From: JAVDCA01 sp036491235
GTDB lineage: Bacteria > Pseudomonadota > Alphaproteobacteria > Rhizobiales > Xanthobacteraceae
Assembly: GCA_036491235.1 (NCBI GenBank)
Contig: DASXCK010000472.1
Coordinates: 1 to 59,203 of the forward strand
Reading direction: 5' to 3'
DNA length: 59,203 bases
A program made the translations under genes and the position numbers. Under the pieces are notes generated by a model, which saw only the letters and a list, made by a program, of their open reading frames with translations, was not told the DNA's origin and did not search any database. Shown here piece by piece: positions 37,605 through 45,526 of the stretch (the first letter of the stretch is position 1; the number at the start of each line of letters is the position of its first letter).

Positions 37605-37814
37605 ATGCGGAACTTCATCAAGATCGCGGCGATTGCCGGTGCGCTCCTGGGATGCGTGACCGTGGCTCAGGCGCAGTCCTCCCAGCAAGGAAGCACGGAA
37701 GCCGGCATCGACAACGCGCAGAACCATGGGGCGTTTGGCGGGTACGCGCATCGTGGCGCTTACGCGCAATATCGTGGCCACTACGGTCATCATCGGCATC
37801 ATGTCGGCTGGTAA
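37605..37814 (+). CDS. Small secreted Gly/His/Tyr-rich protein
   Basis: 69 aa. Signal peptide 1-24 (K-I-A-A-I-A-G-A-L-L-G then A-Q-A-Q). The mature 45 residues are rich in Gln, Gly, His and Tyr and end in a cluster Y-G-H-H-R-H-H-V-G-W, suited to binding Ni, Cu or Zn, though no binding is shown. A purine-rich stretch (AAAGGGAAAGGA) lies 7 bp before ATG 37605. A rho-independent hairpin follows about 90 bp after the stop codon. No family recognised. Confidence 0.72.
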   Translation: MRNFIKIAAIAGALLGCVTVAQAQSSQQGSTEAGIDNAQNHGAFGGYAHRGAYAQYRGHYGHHRHHVGW

Positions 37815-38229
37815 GGGAGAATAAGGGAGACGCGGCTATCGCCTAATCGGCTTGTCGACGGCGGCATCGATTTTTCCGTCCAAGACGAACCCACGACCGA
37901 ACCCCGACGAGCCATCTGGCCCGTCGGGGTTTTAGGTGCGCGCCGTTCGCGGGATACGATTTTGTGCTGCATGCGAGTTCTTCTGGCGGTTGCAAGGCTG
38001 GCGTCTGACTCCCGTCATTGTTCCGCAGACCGCGTTGCATCGCATTTTCACTTTCCCGTATGTTGCATCTCCTCAGGCCGCTCGACGCCGAAGACGTGGC
38101 GCGGAAAGTCCAGACCCCTGCGCAAGATCGCCTTCAGGCACTGTGGTCCTGCAACCAACCCAATGCGGATCCAAACGGCGCCTACTCCCCGTCAACAGTT
38201 ATACCGGCCAATTCCACAGCAACCCACCT
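37815..38229. other. Gap between small secreted protein and GFA-family gene
   Basis: 415 bp. It holds the terminator at 37902-37933; in the remaining 300 bp I see no gene with family resemblance, plausible start or codon bias. Confidence 0.6.
37902..37933. terminator. Rho-independent terminator
   Basis: CCCCGACG (37902-37909) pairs with CGTCGGGG (37922-37929), loop 12 nt, followed by TTTT. It lies downstream of the small secreted protein gene. An A-poor left flank means it works best rightward. Confidence 0.8.
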
Positions 38230-38643
38230 CTACGTTCCGGCTGTTGCGTACTTCTCGAATTGCGGGAGGCCATCGGTAATGGTGAACCAGGGCGCCTTGG
38301 AGCCGACGAAGATATGCTTATCCGGCCGTATTGTTGGGCCATCGACCAGCGTTCCCATCGCGACGTGAACATAAGCTCCCTCTCGAACCACGGAATAAAC
38401 CAAGGACCCGCATACCTTGCAGTGGGTGTCGTTGCCATCGCGTTCGCCGAAGATCATGAGGTCCCCATGCCCCTGTGTGAGAACCAGCTTCCGGCGTTCG
38501 ATGCCAGCGAAAGGCTTGAACGCCGAACCCGTCGTGCGACGGCAGTTGGAGCAATGGCAATTTGCCGCGTAGAGAAACTCATCGGCAACCGTGTAAGCGA
38601 CGGCGCCACAAAAGCATTTTCCGGCAAGTAACCGAGCAGTCAT
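38230..38643 (-). CDS. GFA family (glutathione-dependent formaldehyde-activating-like) protein
   Basis: 137-aa zinc protein. The two-zinc cysteine pattern of the CENP-V/GFA fold is complete: G-K-C-F-C-G-A-V (C10, C12 region), N-C-H-C-S-N-C-R-R-T-T-G (near 28-37) and H-C-K-V-C-G-S-L-V-Y (near 75). Members may catalyse glutathione adducts of aldehydes or act as lyases; few are characterised. Start ATG 38643 fits the family N-terminus M-T-A-R-L-L-A-G-K-C; the longer open frame is not conserved. The DUF1737 gene lies 193 bp upstream on the same strand. Confidence 0.9.
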   Translation of the reverse strand: MTARLLAGKCFCGAVAYTVADEFLYAANCHCSNCRRTTGSAFKPFAGIERRKLVLTQGHGDLMIFGERDGNDTHCKVCGSLVYSVVREGAYVHVAMGTLVDGPTIRPDKHIFVGSKAPWFTITDGLPQFEKYATAGT

Positions 38644-38836
38644 CTTCGGATCCTCTAAGCTTGCGACTAGATCGCACCAGGCATGAAGCCGTGAGAGCCG
38701 GCCATGGCCTTTCTGATGTTCTTGTGCCTTGGAGGTGTCCCTCGAATCCTGAGCGATCCTCAGCGCACCGACAATTCGGAAAATCGATGCGCCAACCGGC
38801 CGACACCTTCGTGCGAACCAGACCGCCCGCTGAAAC

Positions 38837-39025
38837 CTACCGGTCGTTCTTCCAGACCACGGCCTGCGCGACCACCGCATGTTCGCCATTGAAGGTGATC
38901 GCTGGGGAGCCATAGAGCGCATAGCCTAAAGTCAACGCTTCGGAGACGCGCTTGCAAAAAGCGGCGTCATCTCTCCCGGTGAGAAGACGATAGGCGGGCA
39001 TATCGTCGGGCGGCTTGGATGCCAT
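38837..39025 (-). CDS. DUF1737 domain protein
   Basis: 62 aa. A single small domain: Y-R-L-L-T-G-R-D-D-A-A-F-C-K-R-V-S-E-A-L, then G-Y-A-L-Y-G-S-P-A-I-T-F-N-G and A-Q-A-V-V-W. This is the DUF1737 pattern (Y-R-V-L-T-G-x-D-D-x-x-F-C, W-x-L-Y-G-S-P). The start at 39025 is preceded by AGAGAAGGAAAAGTC, a good ribosome site. Function unknown. Confidence 0.82.
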   Translation of the reverse strand: MASKPPDDMPAYRLLTGRDDAAFCKRVSEALTLGYALYGSPAITFNGEHAVVAQAVVWKNDR

Positions 39026-39141
39026 GACTTTTCCTTCTCTCAAAACGGACTTGATAACGATCGACGATGATTAGCCGGAACGCCCTCTGGCGTCGAGCGT
39101 GGCCGGCCGTCACCGCTGTCGGAGGCGACTTGTGTTCTTCT

Positions 39142-40038
39142 TCAGCCCAGCTTTTCGCTCGGGAAACGTGCGGCCAGGAAATCGATGAGGCTTCGCGTTC
39201 GCGCCGGCAGCAGCTTTCGCGAGGACCATACGAGGTGCACCGGCGTCGGCTCGGGCTCGAAATCGATCAGCACGAGTTCGACTCTCCCGGTATCGAGCAA
39301 GCCGCGGATCTGCCAGAGCGGTGCAGTCCCGATCCCAAGTCCTTGCGCGACCGCTTCATTGCACGCTGCAGCACTCGTCGAGGAAAACCGTGCATGCACC
39401 TCCACCAGCTCCTCGCCGGGACCGCCGCCAAAGGTCCAGCGCAGCGGCGCCCGCGCCACGGTTCTTATGACGCAGGCGTGGTGCTTGATGTCGCTCGGCC
39501 GTTCAGGGCGGCCATGTCGCGCGAGATAGCGAGGCGCGGCAAAGGCCACGCGCCGCAATACGCCGATCCGGCGAGCCGCGAGGTTGCTGTCGGGGAGTTC
39601 GCCAATGCGGACGGCAAGGTCCAACCTTTCGCCGACGGGATCCTGAAAATGGTCGGCCAGAACCAGTTCGATGTTCACCGCCGGATGTCGATCCATGAAC
39701 GCCGCGAGCGCCGGCACAATGTAGGTTGGTGCAAAAAGCGTCGAGGCGCCGAGGCGGAGATCGCCGGCGACCACCGCGCCACCGGCGGCGGCCTCGAACC
39801 GTGCGCTCTCGATGTCCGCGAGAACGATCTTCAGACGACCGTGGAACGTGAGGCCCACCGACGTGGGCTGCAGACGCCGCGTCGTCCGATGAACGAGCCG
39901 GACTCCGACATCCTTCTCCAGCGCCGCGAGCGCCCGACTGACGGCCTGGAGCGAGCGGCCGAGCTCGCGCGCCGCCTTCGTCAGGCTTCCGTACTTCACG
40001 ATCGCGACGAAGGCTTCATAATCATCAAGCGTCGCCAT
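39142..40038 (-). CDS. LysR family transcriptional regulator
   Basis: 298 aa. N-terminal winged helix-turn-helix (residues 1-60): Y-E-A-F-V-A-I-V-K-Y-G-S-L-T-K-A-A-R-E-L-G-R-S-L with V-S-R-A-L-A-A-L-E, then a LysR substrate-binding domain (90-295) starting G-D-L-R-L-G-A-S. It resembles the group that regulates divergent stress or catabolic genes. It faces a SnoaL-like gene 115 bp away; autoregulation and control of that gene are likely but not shown. Ligand unknown. Confidence 0.94.
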   Translation of the reverse strand: MATLDDYEAFVAIVKYGSLTKAARELGRSLQAVSRALAALEKDVGVRLVHRTTRRLQPTSVGLTFHGRLKIVLADIESARFEAAAGGAVVAGDLRLGASTLFAPTYIVPALAAFMDRHPAVNIELVLADHFQDPVGERLDLAVRIGELPDSNLAARRIGVLRRVAFAAPRYLARHGRPERPSDIKHHACVIRTVARAPLRWTFGGGPGEELVEVHARFSSTSAAACNEAVAQGLGIGTAPLWQIRGLLDTGRVELVLIDFEPEPTPVHLVWSSRKLLPARTRSLIDFLAARFPSEKLG

Positions 40039-40153
40039 GAGCGTCGTCTCGTAATTCTCTCACCTAGCGGGAGGATGTATCATCAGCCACGACGATTGTC
40101 CCTCCTTGGTGGTACTCCCAAATCGCGGGCGTCATCCTCAGCAAGGAGTTCTC

Positions 40154-40612
40154 ATGATGATCCCCCGCCAAGAGCCCGTGACCGGCCGCGAAACAGCCGA
40201 TCCGGCGACGACGCTCGGCGCGCTCGCGGAATTCTATCGCGCGTTCAACGCGCGCGATTTGGCATTGATGTCGCAGAACTGGCTAAATACCGAGGAAGCC
40301 TCGATGGACAATCCCCTGGGCGGCATCCGCCGCGGGTGGGACGAGATTGCGCCGGTCTATCAACGCATCTTCGCGAGCGCGGCGACCGTCACTGTCGAGT
40401 TCTTCGACTACACGCTGCACGAGACCGCGGACGGTTTCCTCGTGGTCGGTCGCGAACGCGGAACGCTCAAGAGCCCAAAAGCAACGATCGACCTCAAGAT
40501 CCGCACCAGCCGGTGGTTCAAGCGCGTGGATGGGCGCTGGCGCCAACTGCACCATCACGGATCGATCGAGGACGCTGATCTCCTCGCCAGATACCAAGCC
40601 GCCGTCCGCTGA
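40154..40612 (+). CDS. SnoaL-like/NTF2-fold protein
   Basis: 152-aa cone-fold protein. L-G-A-L-A-E-F-Y-R-A-F-N-A-R-D-L-A-L-M-S-Q-N-W near the N-terminus and G-G-I-R-R-G-W-D-E-I-A-P-V-Y-Q-R-I-F are typical of the SnoaL_3/DUF4440 group, followed by a beta-sheet (T-V-E-F-F-D-Y-T-L-H, W-F-K-R-V-D-G-R-W-R-Q-L-H-H-H-G). AAGGAG precedes ATG 40154 at 6 bp. Members range from polyketide cyclases to stress proteins; no catalytic role can be assigned. Divergent from the LysR gene. Confidence 0.85.
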   Translation: MMIPRQEPVTGRETADPATTLGALAEFYRAFNARDLALMSQNWLNTEEASMDNPLGGIRRGWDEIAPVYQRIFASAATVTVEFFDYTLHETADGFLVVGRERGTLKSPKATIDLKIRTSRWFKRVDGRWRQLHHHGSIEDADLLARYQAAVR

Positions 40613-40918
40613 TGGAGAGAGTCCCGGGGATGCTTCTTGTCCCCTGCGGTGGCGTCCGGCTGTGCGGCGTACCATCGAGATCGCTTCTGGGACGCTCTCT
40701 TTAGATTCGGGTACCGGACAACGTGACCGCAACGGTCACGATCCGCTCGAGTATGTATGCCACCTGGGGGCCGGCTAAGCGGTATAAGCGGCGAGGCCCG
40801 CGCTTTTCGCGCTTGCCGTCTGCGGCGTGACGCCCGCGACAGCTGCAAGTTCGCTCGCCCGGTTCGACGTTCTCACGAGTATTGGAAGTCCGGCGGGACG
40901 GCCGCTCATCCCAGTGGC
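40613..40918. other. Gap with a perfect 19-bp palindrome
   Basis: 306 bp with no gene. It carries CGTGACCG-CAA-CGGTCACG (40722-40740), a perfect 8-bp inverted repeat of operator size. The gap lies between the SnoaL-like gene and the 3' end of the DUF899 gene, so the palindrome is not at an obvious promoter of an annotated gene. Confidence 0.6.
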
Positions 40919-41647
40919 CTATCCATAAGTCGGTCGCTGCGGCCAGCCCGGGGGAGAGTCTTCGAAGTCCTGCTGCCGTCCATACGGCGTCATATCGAGC
41001 AGGCTGCGGACGTCGGTCAGGGTCTCGGTGCCGCGTGCATAAGCCGAATAAGTGTGGAAGACCTCGTCGCCCAGCCTGAAGAACACGCTGAGGCCATGCT
41101 CCTCGCCCTCCGTGGCGTTGGGAGCGCCGCTCGCCGCCAACTCCGCCCGTTCGCGATAGTTGTATTCGACGGGTGCGACCTTCTCGTCATTGGTCACGTG
41201 AAAATCATAGTTGAAGTCGCTGCCGAACGAAGAAAACCAAGGGAGCTTCCATCCCCTTTCGGCTTTGTAGGATTCGAGCTTCGAAAGCGGAGCGCGCGAC
41301 ACGAGGACGAAGGTCGTGTCGAGGGCGTTCAGCCGTGACAGGTCACCGATCGCATCGACATGCCGCGTGCAAGCCGGACAGCCTTTGGTCCACGCGGGAT
41401 CGAACATGAAGTGATAGACGATGAGCTGCCGGCGGCCCTCGAACAGGGCGGCGAGGCTTTGTTTCCCGGCGGGCCCGTCGAAGACATAGTCCTTGTCGAT
41501 CTTCACCATTGGCAGCCTGCGCCGTTCGGCATTGATGCGGTCCCGGTGCTTGGTCAGCTCCTTTTCATGGGCCAGGAGTCGCTTCCGTTCGACGAGCCAC
41601 TGGTCTCGAGATGCCACCGGCGGATGCGGAATCTTGGTTGCGGTCAT
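40919..41647 (-). CDS. DUF899 family thioredoxin-fold protein
   Basis: 242 aa. The protein starts V-A-S-R-D-Q-W-L-V-E-R-K-R-L-L-A-H-E-K-E-L-T and has a thioredoxin-like core with Y-H-F-M-F-D-P, then G-C-P-A-C-T (C-x-x-C, near residue 90), S-R-A-P-L-S-K-L-E and W-F-S-S-F-G-S-D-F-N-Y-D-F-H. This order is diagnostic of DUF899. The redox partner is unknown. ATG 41647 follows CAGGAGAGGTACG. An ECF-like promoter (GAATCC-16-CGTCT) is centred 45 bp upstream and matches one before the nearby ECF sigma gene, suggesting sigma-controlled expression. Palindrome-rich gap downstream. Confidence 0.9.
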   Translation of the reverse strand: MTATKIPHPPVASRDQWLVERKRLLAHEKELTKHRDRINAERRRLPMVKIDKDYVFDGPAGKQSLAALFEGRRQLIVYHFMFDPAWTKGCPACTRHVDAIGDLSRLNALDTTFVLVSRAPLSKLESYKAERGWKLPWFSSFGSDFNYDFHVTNDEKVAPVEYNYRERAELAASGAPNATEGEEHGLSVFFRLGDEVFHTYSAYARGTETLTDVRSLLDMTPYGRQQDFEDSPPGWPQRPTYG

Positions 41648-41679
41648 CGTACCTCTCCTGCACATGGGTCACAAAGCGA

Positions 41680-41707
41680 AGACGAGCCGGGATGGCCAAA
41701 GGATTCG
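41680..41707 (-). promoter_or_regulatory. ECF-sigma-type promoter before the DUF899 gene
   Basis: On the minus strand: CGAATCC (41701-41707), 16-bp spacer beginning TTTG, then CGTCT (41680-41684). The start codon follows about 32 bp after the -10. The motif matches the promoter-like sequence at 43314-43341 in box sequence, spacer length and distance to the start codon. Confidence 0.6.
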
Positions 41708-41784
41708 GCGGGATTCAATTTTTTGTTTGCGTCATGTTCCATTCAGTTTGCCGAGACCCTTCGGACCCTTCCCAAGCAATATCG

Positions 41785-43194
41785 TCATGCGGCCCGCACG
41801 GGACGCGGCAGCCACATGGCCGCGATCGCGCCGGCGAAGGAGAGCAGCGCCATGACGGCGCCGGCGGCGGCGAATCCGTGGCTGAAGTCCGCGGCATTGG
41901 CGCGGCTGCCGAGCAGGGCGAATGCCGCAACCGCAACCGCGACCCCGAAAGCGCCGCCCAGTTGTCGGATCATGCTGAGAACGCCGGACGCCTTGCCGAT
42001 CTGCGCGGGCGCGACGGAGCTGACGACGCTCTTCTGGACGATCGGGATCGCCAGGCCGAATCCGATGCCCGCCGCGATCATCGGCACGACCATGGCGCCG
42101 TACGCGGTCGTCGGGGTGGCGACGAACGCGAGCCAGGCGAGGCCTACGCCCTGCAACGCCAGTCCAAGCACGGCCGTGATCTGCTCGCCGAACCGTCCCG
42201 CAAAAGCAGCAGCGCGCGGCGCGGTCACGAAGAGCGCGATGCCCCACGGCAGCAGGCGCAGGCCGGCATTGAGCGCATCCTGCTTGAGGACGACCTGCTG
42301 GTATTGCGCCATGAAGAAGATCGCGCCCATGACGGCGGCATTCAAAAGGAACATCGTCGCATTGCCGGCCGCAAACGGTGTGATCTTGAACAGGCTCATC
42401 GGCACCATCGGCTCGGCGCAGCGCAGCTCCCAGGGCACGAACGCAATCGCGCAGGCCGCGCCGGCCGCAAGGAGCGCGATCGTCTGCACGTTCGCCCAGC
42501 CGAGATCGTTGCCTTGCACGAGCCCCAGCACGAGGCTGAGCACGCCGGCCGTGACGAGGCCGAGCCCGACGATGTCGGCGCTCGCGGGCGGCCCGAACGC
42601 TTCGGGCAGCCGTCGGAAGGAAAAAAGCGCCGCGACGAGGCCGATCGGCACGTTGAGCCAGAAGATCCATTGCCACGCGAGCCCGTAGGTGATCGCGCCG
42701 CCGACGACCGGACCCAGCACGCTGGAAAGCGCCGTGACGCTGCTGTAGATGCCGAGCGCCCAGCTGCGCTGCTCGGGTGGAAAAGCGGCCGTCACCTGCG
42801 CGAGCGCCATCGGCATCAGTATGGCGGCGCCGACGCCCTGAATCGCGCGGGCCGCGATCAGCCAGCCGACGCTGTTCGCCACGGCGCAGCCGGCCGAGGC
42901 TGCGGTGAAGAGCAGGAGCCCGCCCACGAACATCCGCCGGCGGCCGAAGCGGTCGCCCGCGACGGCGGCGGTCATGAGCAGGACCGCGAAGGTCAGCGTA
43001 TAGGCGTTGACGGTCCACCCGAGTGCCTCGACCGGGGCATGGAAGTCCCTGCCGATCTGGTCGAGCGCGGTCGAGACGATGAGCACGTCGAGGGCAATCA
43101 TCAGGGACGCGACCGACGTGAGAGCAAGCACCCAGATCTGGGTTGTGCTCTGAGCCTTCCAGGTTCCGGCTTTTTTCTGAATCGAGTGGGTCAA
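41785..43194 (-). CDS. MFS transporter, DHA2 family (14-helix drug exporter)
   Basis: 469-aa proton-driven exporter with the hydrophobic profile of 14 membrane helices. Motifs: D-V-L-I-V-S-T-A-L in helix 1 (motif D1-type), G-D-R-F-G-R-R-R-M-F (motif A, near 75), R-A-I-Q-G-V-G-A-A-I-L-M-P (motif B, near 110), G-P-V-V-G-G (motif C, near 155). This is the EmrB/QacA class. I place the start at TTG 43194 because AAAGGAGG is 6 bp upstream; an in-frame ATG lies a few codons further up, upstream of that ribosome site, so is unlikely. Divergent from the 96-aa protein and ECF operon. Substrates unknown; dyes, antibiotics or aromatic stressors are typical. Confidence 0.9.
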   Translation of the reverse strand: MTHSIQKKAGTWKAQSTTQIWVLALTSVASLMIALDVLIVSTALDQIGRDFHAPVEALGWTVNAYTLTFAVLLMTAAVAGDRFGRRRMFVGGLLLFTAASAGCAVANSVGWLIAARAIQGVGAAILMPMALAQVTAAFPPEQRSWALGIYSSVTALSSVLGPVVGGAITYGLAWQWIFWLNVPIGLVAALFSFRRLPEAFGPPASADIVGLGLVTAGVLSLVLGLVQGNDLGWANVQTIALLAAGAACAIAFVPWELRCAEPMVPMSLFKITPFAAGNATMFLLNAAVMGAIFFMAQYQQVVLKQDALNAGLRLLPWGIALFVTAPRAAAFAGRFGEQITAVLGLALQGVGLAWLAFVATPTTAYGAMVVPMIAAGIGFGLAIPIVQKSVVSSVAPAQIGKASGVLSMIRQLGGAFGVAVAVAAFALLGSRANAADFSHGFAAAGAVMALLSFAGAIAAMWLPRPVRAA

Positions 43195-43313
43195 TGTTGC
43201 CTCCTTTGGCGGCTGCATCACGCCTGGGCGAGAACCGAGACGTGCTGCGCGGAGGACGACGGGCGCGCGCCGAAGGATGCGGCGGCGGGAGGCGAATTAT
43301 TTTTGCGCGGTAC

Positions 43314-43341
43314 GGAATCCTTTGCGGGTCGCGCAACGTCT
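43314..43341 (+). promoter_or_regulatory. ECF-sigma-type promoter before the ECF operon
   Basis: GGAATCC (43314-43320), 16-bp spacer beginning TTTG, CGTCT (43337-43341). The first downstream start codon is at 43376, 34 bp on. The near-identical motif before the DUF899 gene suggests both are read by the same sigma factor, probably the ECF encoded downstream. Confidence 0.6.
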
Positions 43342-43375
43342 CGGGACCAGTGCAACCAAGCGAAAGGGCAAGACC

Positions 43376-43666
43376 ATGTCGCACAGGCTCATCCGCTATC
43401 GTGCCAAGCCAGAAAAAGCCGATGAAAACCAACGGCTTGTGGAGGGTGTTTTCCGCGAGCTGCACGCCAAATCGCCGCCCGATGTCCGTTATCTGGTGCT
43501 GCGACTGAGCGATGGAACCTTCTGTCACCTGGTCGAGGACGGCGCGAAAGTCGTTCCCAATCTCGACGCCTTCGATGCGTTCCGCCGCGGCGGCGAGGAG
43601 CGTCGGCTCGACGAGCCGCAGCAGCTCGGGGCGACGGTGGTCGGCAACTATCGTATGCTGACGTGA
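43376..43666 (+). CDS. Small alpha/beta-barrel-like protein co-directional with the ECF sigma factor
   Basis: 96 aa, M-S-H-R-L-I-R-Y-R-A-K-P-E-K-A-D-E-N at the start, an amphipathic helix, then D-V-R-Y-L-V-L-R-L-S-D-G-T-F-C-H-L-V-E and later G-A-T-V-V-G-N-Y-R-M-L. The strand-helix-strand order and length fit a dimeric alpha+beta barrel (ABM/stress-response-like) protein, but I do not recognise a named family. GAAAGGGCAAGACC precedes ATG 43376. It lies 97 bp before the ECF start on the same strand and behind the ECF-type promoter, so it is probably part of that transcript. Confidence 0.75.
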   Translation: MSHRLIRYRAKPEKADENQRLVEGVFRELHAKSPPDVRYLVLRLSDGTFCHLVEDGAKVVPNLDAFDAFRRGGEERRLDEPQQLGATVVGNYRMLT

Positions 43667-43763
43667 CGCTTGGCGCATGTTCTCGCCCACGAACCGGTGC
43701 CCACCCCCCGATCAAGTCGGGGGCCGGCTCGCCGGAACATGCGCGCCCGTGAGCCCGAACCGC

Positions 43764-44681
43764 ATGAACCCCACTGACGAAGACAGTGCGTCGGCTTCCG
43801 CGCCGTTCGACGCGGAAGCCCTCAACCACCTGCTCGTGCGGCTGCGGCCGCGGCTGCATCGTTACTGCGCGCGCATGCTCGGCTCCGTGATCGACGCCGA
43901 GGACGTCGTGCAGGAGGCGTCGATCAAGGCCATCGAGGCCCTGAAGGGGCCGGTGGCGGTCGAGAAACCGGAAGCCTGGCTGTTTCAGGTCGCCCACAAC
44001 ACGGCGCTCGATCTCCTGCGCCGACGCGCGCGCCAGCCGCGGTTCGGCGGCGACGAGGAGCTTGCCATGATCTCGGACCCGATCGACGACGTGCATCAGC
44101 GCGAGGCCGCGGCGGCCGGGCTGCATGTCTTCATGCGCCTGCCGGTGGCGCAACGCAGCAGCGTCATCCTGATGGACGTTCTCGGCTACTCGCTGGACGA
44201 GGTCAGCGGCATCATGGGGAGCACCATTCCGGCCGTGAAGGCGGCACTGCATCGTGGCCGCGAGCGGTTGCGCGCGGCCATCGATGAACCGGACGACCGG
44301 CCGCCGCCCGTGCTCGATGACGCCGAAAGGGCGCGGCTGGCGGCCTATGTGGAGCGGTTCAATTCACGCGACTTCGGCGCGCTGCGCGACATGCTGGCCG
44401 AGGATGTCCGCGTCGAGCTCGTGACGCGCACGCAGCTGCGCGGCCGCGCGGAAGTCAGCGAGCGCTATTTCGGCAATTATTCCCGCGCCCATGACTGGCA
44501 CTTCGAGCCCGGCTTCGTCGATCGCCGGCCCGCGCTCATCGCGCGCGACCCGAACGACCCGCTGCGTCGGCCGACCTATTTCATGCTGCTCGCCTGGTCG
44601 GCCGGCGAGGTCTCTGCCATCCGCGATTTCCGCCACGCGCCATATGTGGTCGAAGGCGCCGAGGTGCTCGGTCTCGCGTAA
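43764..44681 (+). CDS. ECF RNA polymerase sigma factor with C-terminal SnoaL-like domain
   Basis: 305 aa. Sigma region 2 (about 25-92: I-D-A-E-D-V-V-Q-E-A-S-I-K-A) and region 4 (about 120-172: P-V-A-Q-R-S-S-V-I-L-M-D-V-L-G-Y-S-L-D-E-V, T-I-P-A-V-K-A-A-L-H-R-G-R-E-R-L) are complete. The C-terminal domain (about 188-305: A-Y-V-E-R-F-N-S-R-D-F-G-A-L-R-D-M-L) has the SnoaL/NTF2 fold. In ECF groups with such extensions the domain replaces an anti-sigma factor. The D-G-G-G-K motif of ECF41 is absent, so it is another SnoaL-bearing group. Upstream start choices: ATG 43764 or GTG 43749. No anti-sigma gene is adjacent. Confidence 0.9.
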   Translation: MNPTDEDSASASAPFDAEALNHLLVRLRPRLHRYCARMLGSVIDAEDVVQEASIKAIEALKGPVAVEKPEAWLFQVAHNTALDLLRRRARQPRFGGDEELAMISDPIDDVHQREAAAAGLHVFMRLPVAQRSSVILMDVLGYSLDEVSGIMGSTIPAVKAALHRGRERLRAAIDEPDDRPPPVLDDAERARLAAYVERFNSRDFGALRDMLAEDVRVELVTRTQLRGRAEVSERYFGNYSRAHDWHFEPGFVDRRPALIARDPNDPLRRPTYFMLLAWSAGEVSAIRDFRHAPYVVEGAEVLGLA

Positions 44682-44860
44682 AATCGGCCGCTGGCGGTCC
44701 TTCGCCTTTTGGCAACGACCGCCCACGGGTCGTGCGCTTCGATCTCGCCTCTCCCGCGCACCCGGCTGGCGCCGCGCCTTTTCGATGTCACCTGCCAAAG
44801 GAACGTTCGGCCAACGAGAAGACATCGGCACGATGCGGCGCCGTGCGGCACACTTTCCTG

Positions 44861-45517
44861 TCAGTCCCGATCGGCAGGCGCGCCGAGCGGAAACATGTGC
44901 CGATAGGGACGCGCCTCATCCAACGCGCGGGCATAGCTCGGGCGCGCGAGGAGCCTACGGCGATAGGCATGGACGGCGGCAAAGCGCGCGGGGATCGGGT
45001 GGGTCCAGTCGGCGTAGAGGAGCGCCGGCGCGGCCGCGCAGTCGGCCAGGCTGAAGCTTTCGCCGGCCGCCCAGGTGCGATCTTTCATGCGGTCGTCGAG
45101 AAGCGCGTAAGAGGTTTCGAGCATCGATTTCCACGCCGCGCCGCCCTTGCCGTCGTCGGGCTCGCGTCCGATCGCCATGAGCACCACCCGCCCCTGCGGA
45201 TAGCTGACATAGTTGTCGAAGAAGCGGTCCCACATGCGCACCTCGGCGGCGAGCCGCGGGTCCGCGGGAATCAGACGCGCCTTCTCGGGGAAACGCGCCT
45301 CGAGATACTCGATGATGCCGGTCGCCTCGAACACGAACTCGCCGTCGGCGACGATCACGGGGAAGCGTCGGAGCGGCCATAGCGTGGCCCACTCGGTCGC
45401 GACCGGCTCCGAGCCGTCGATCATCTTCGAGTCGAACGCAATGCCCTTCTCGTACAGGGCGGTCTTCGCCTTCTGCACATAGGAGGAGAGCGGGTGCTCG
45501 TAGAACGCAATGGTCAT
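44861..45517 (-). CDS. Glutathione S-transferase family protein
   Basis: 218 aa. N-terminal thioredoxin-like domain (1-80): M-T-I-A-F-Y-E-H-P-L-S-S-Y-V-Q-K-A-K-T-A-L-Y, the cis-Pro in R-R-F-P-V-I and the E-A-T-G-I-I-E-Y-L-E gamma-glutamyl site; an all-helical C-terminal domain follows (90-200, with D-R-T-W-A-A-G-E-S-F-S-L-A-D-C-A-A-A-P, the N-capping S-x-x-D motif). The helix-1 catalytic site holds S11/S12-Y rather than the usual Cys or single Ser; the hydroxyl used is uncertain. Its start lies 9 bp after the DHFR-like gene's stop on the same strand, so the two are one operon downstream of the HxlR divergence. Confidence 0.9.
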   Translation of the reverse strand: MTIAFYEHPLSSYVQKAKTALYEKGIAFDSKMIDGSEPVATEWATLWPLRRFPVIVADGEFVFEATGIIEYLEARFPEKARLIPADPRLAAEVRMWDRFFDNYVSYPQGRVVLMAIGREPDDGKGGAAWKSMLETSYALLDDRMKDRTWAAGESFSLADCAAAPALLYADWTHPIPARFAAVHAYRRRLLARPSYARALDEARPYRHMFPLGAPADRD

Positions 45518-45526
45518 GACGTGTTC

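Noticed and set aside
37936..38631. 231-aa frame over the gap and the GFA-family gene
   Set aside because: It is antisense to the cysteine-motif gene, has no family resemblance and no start context.
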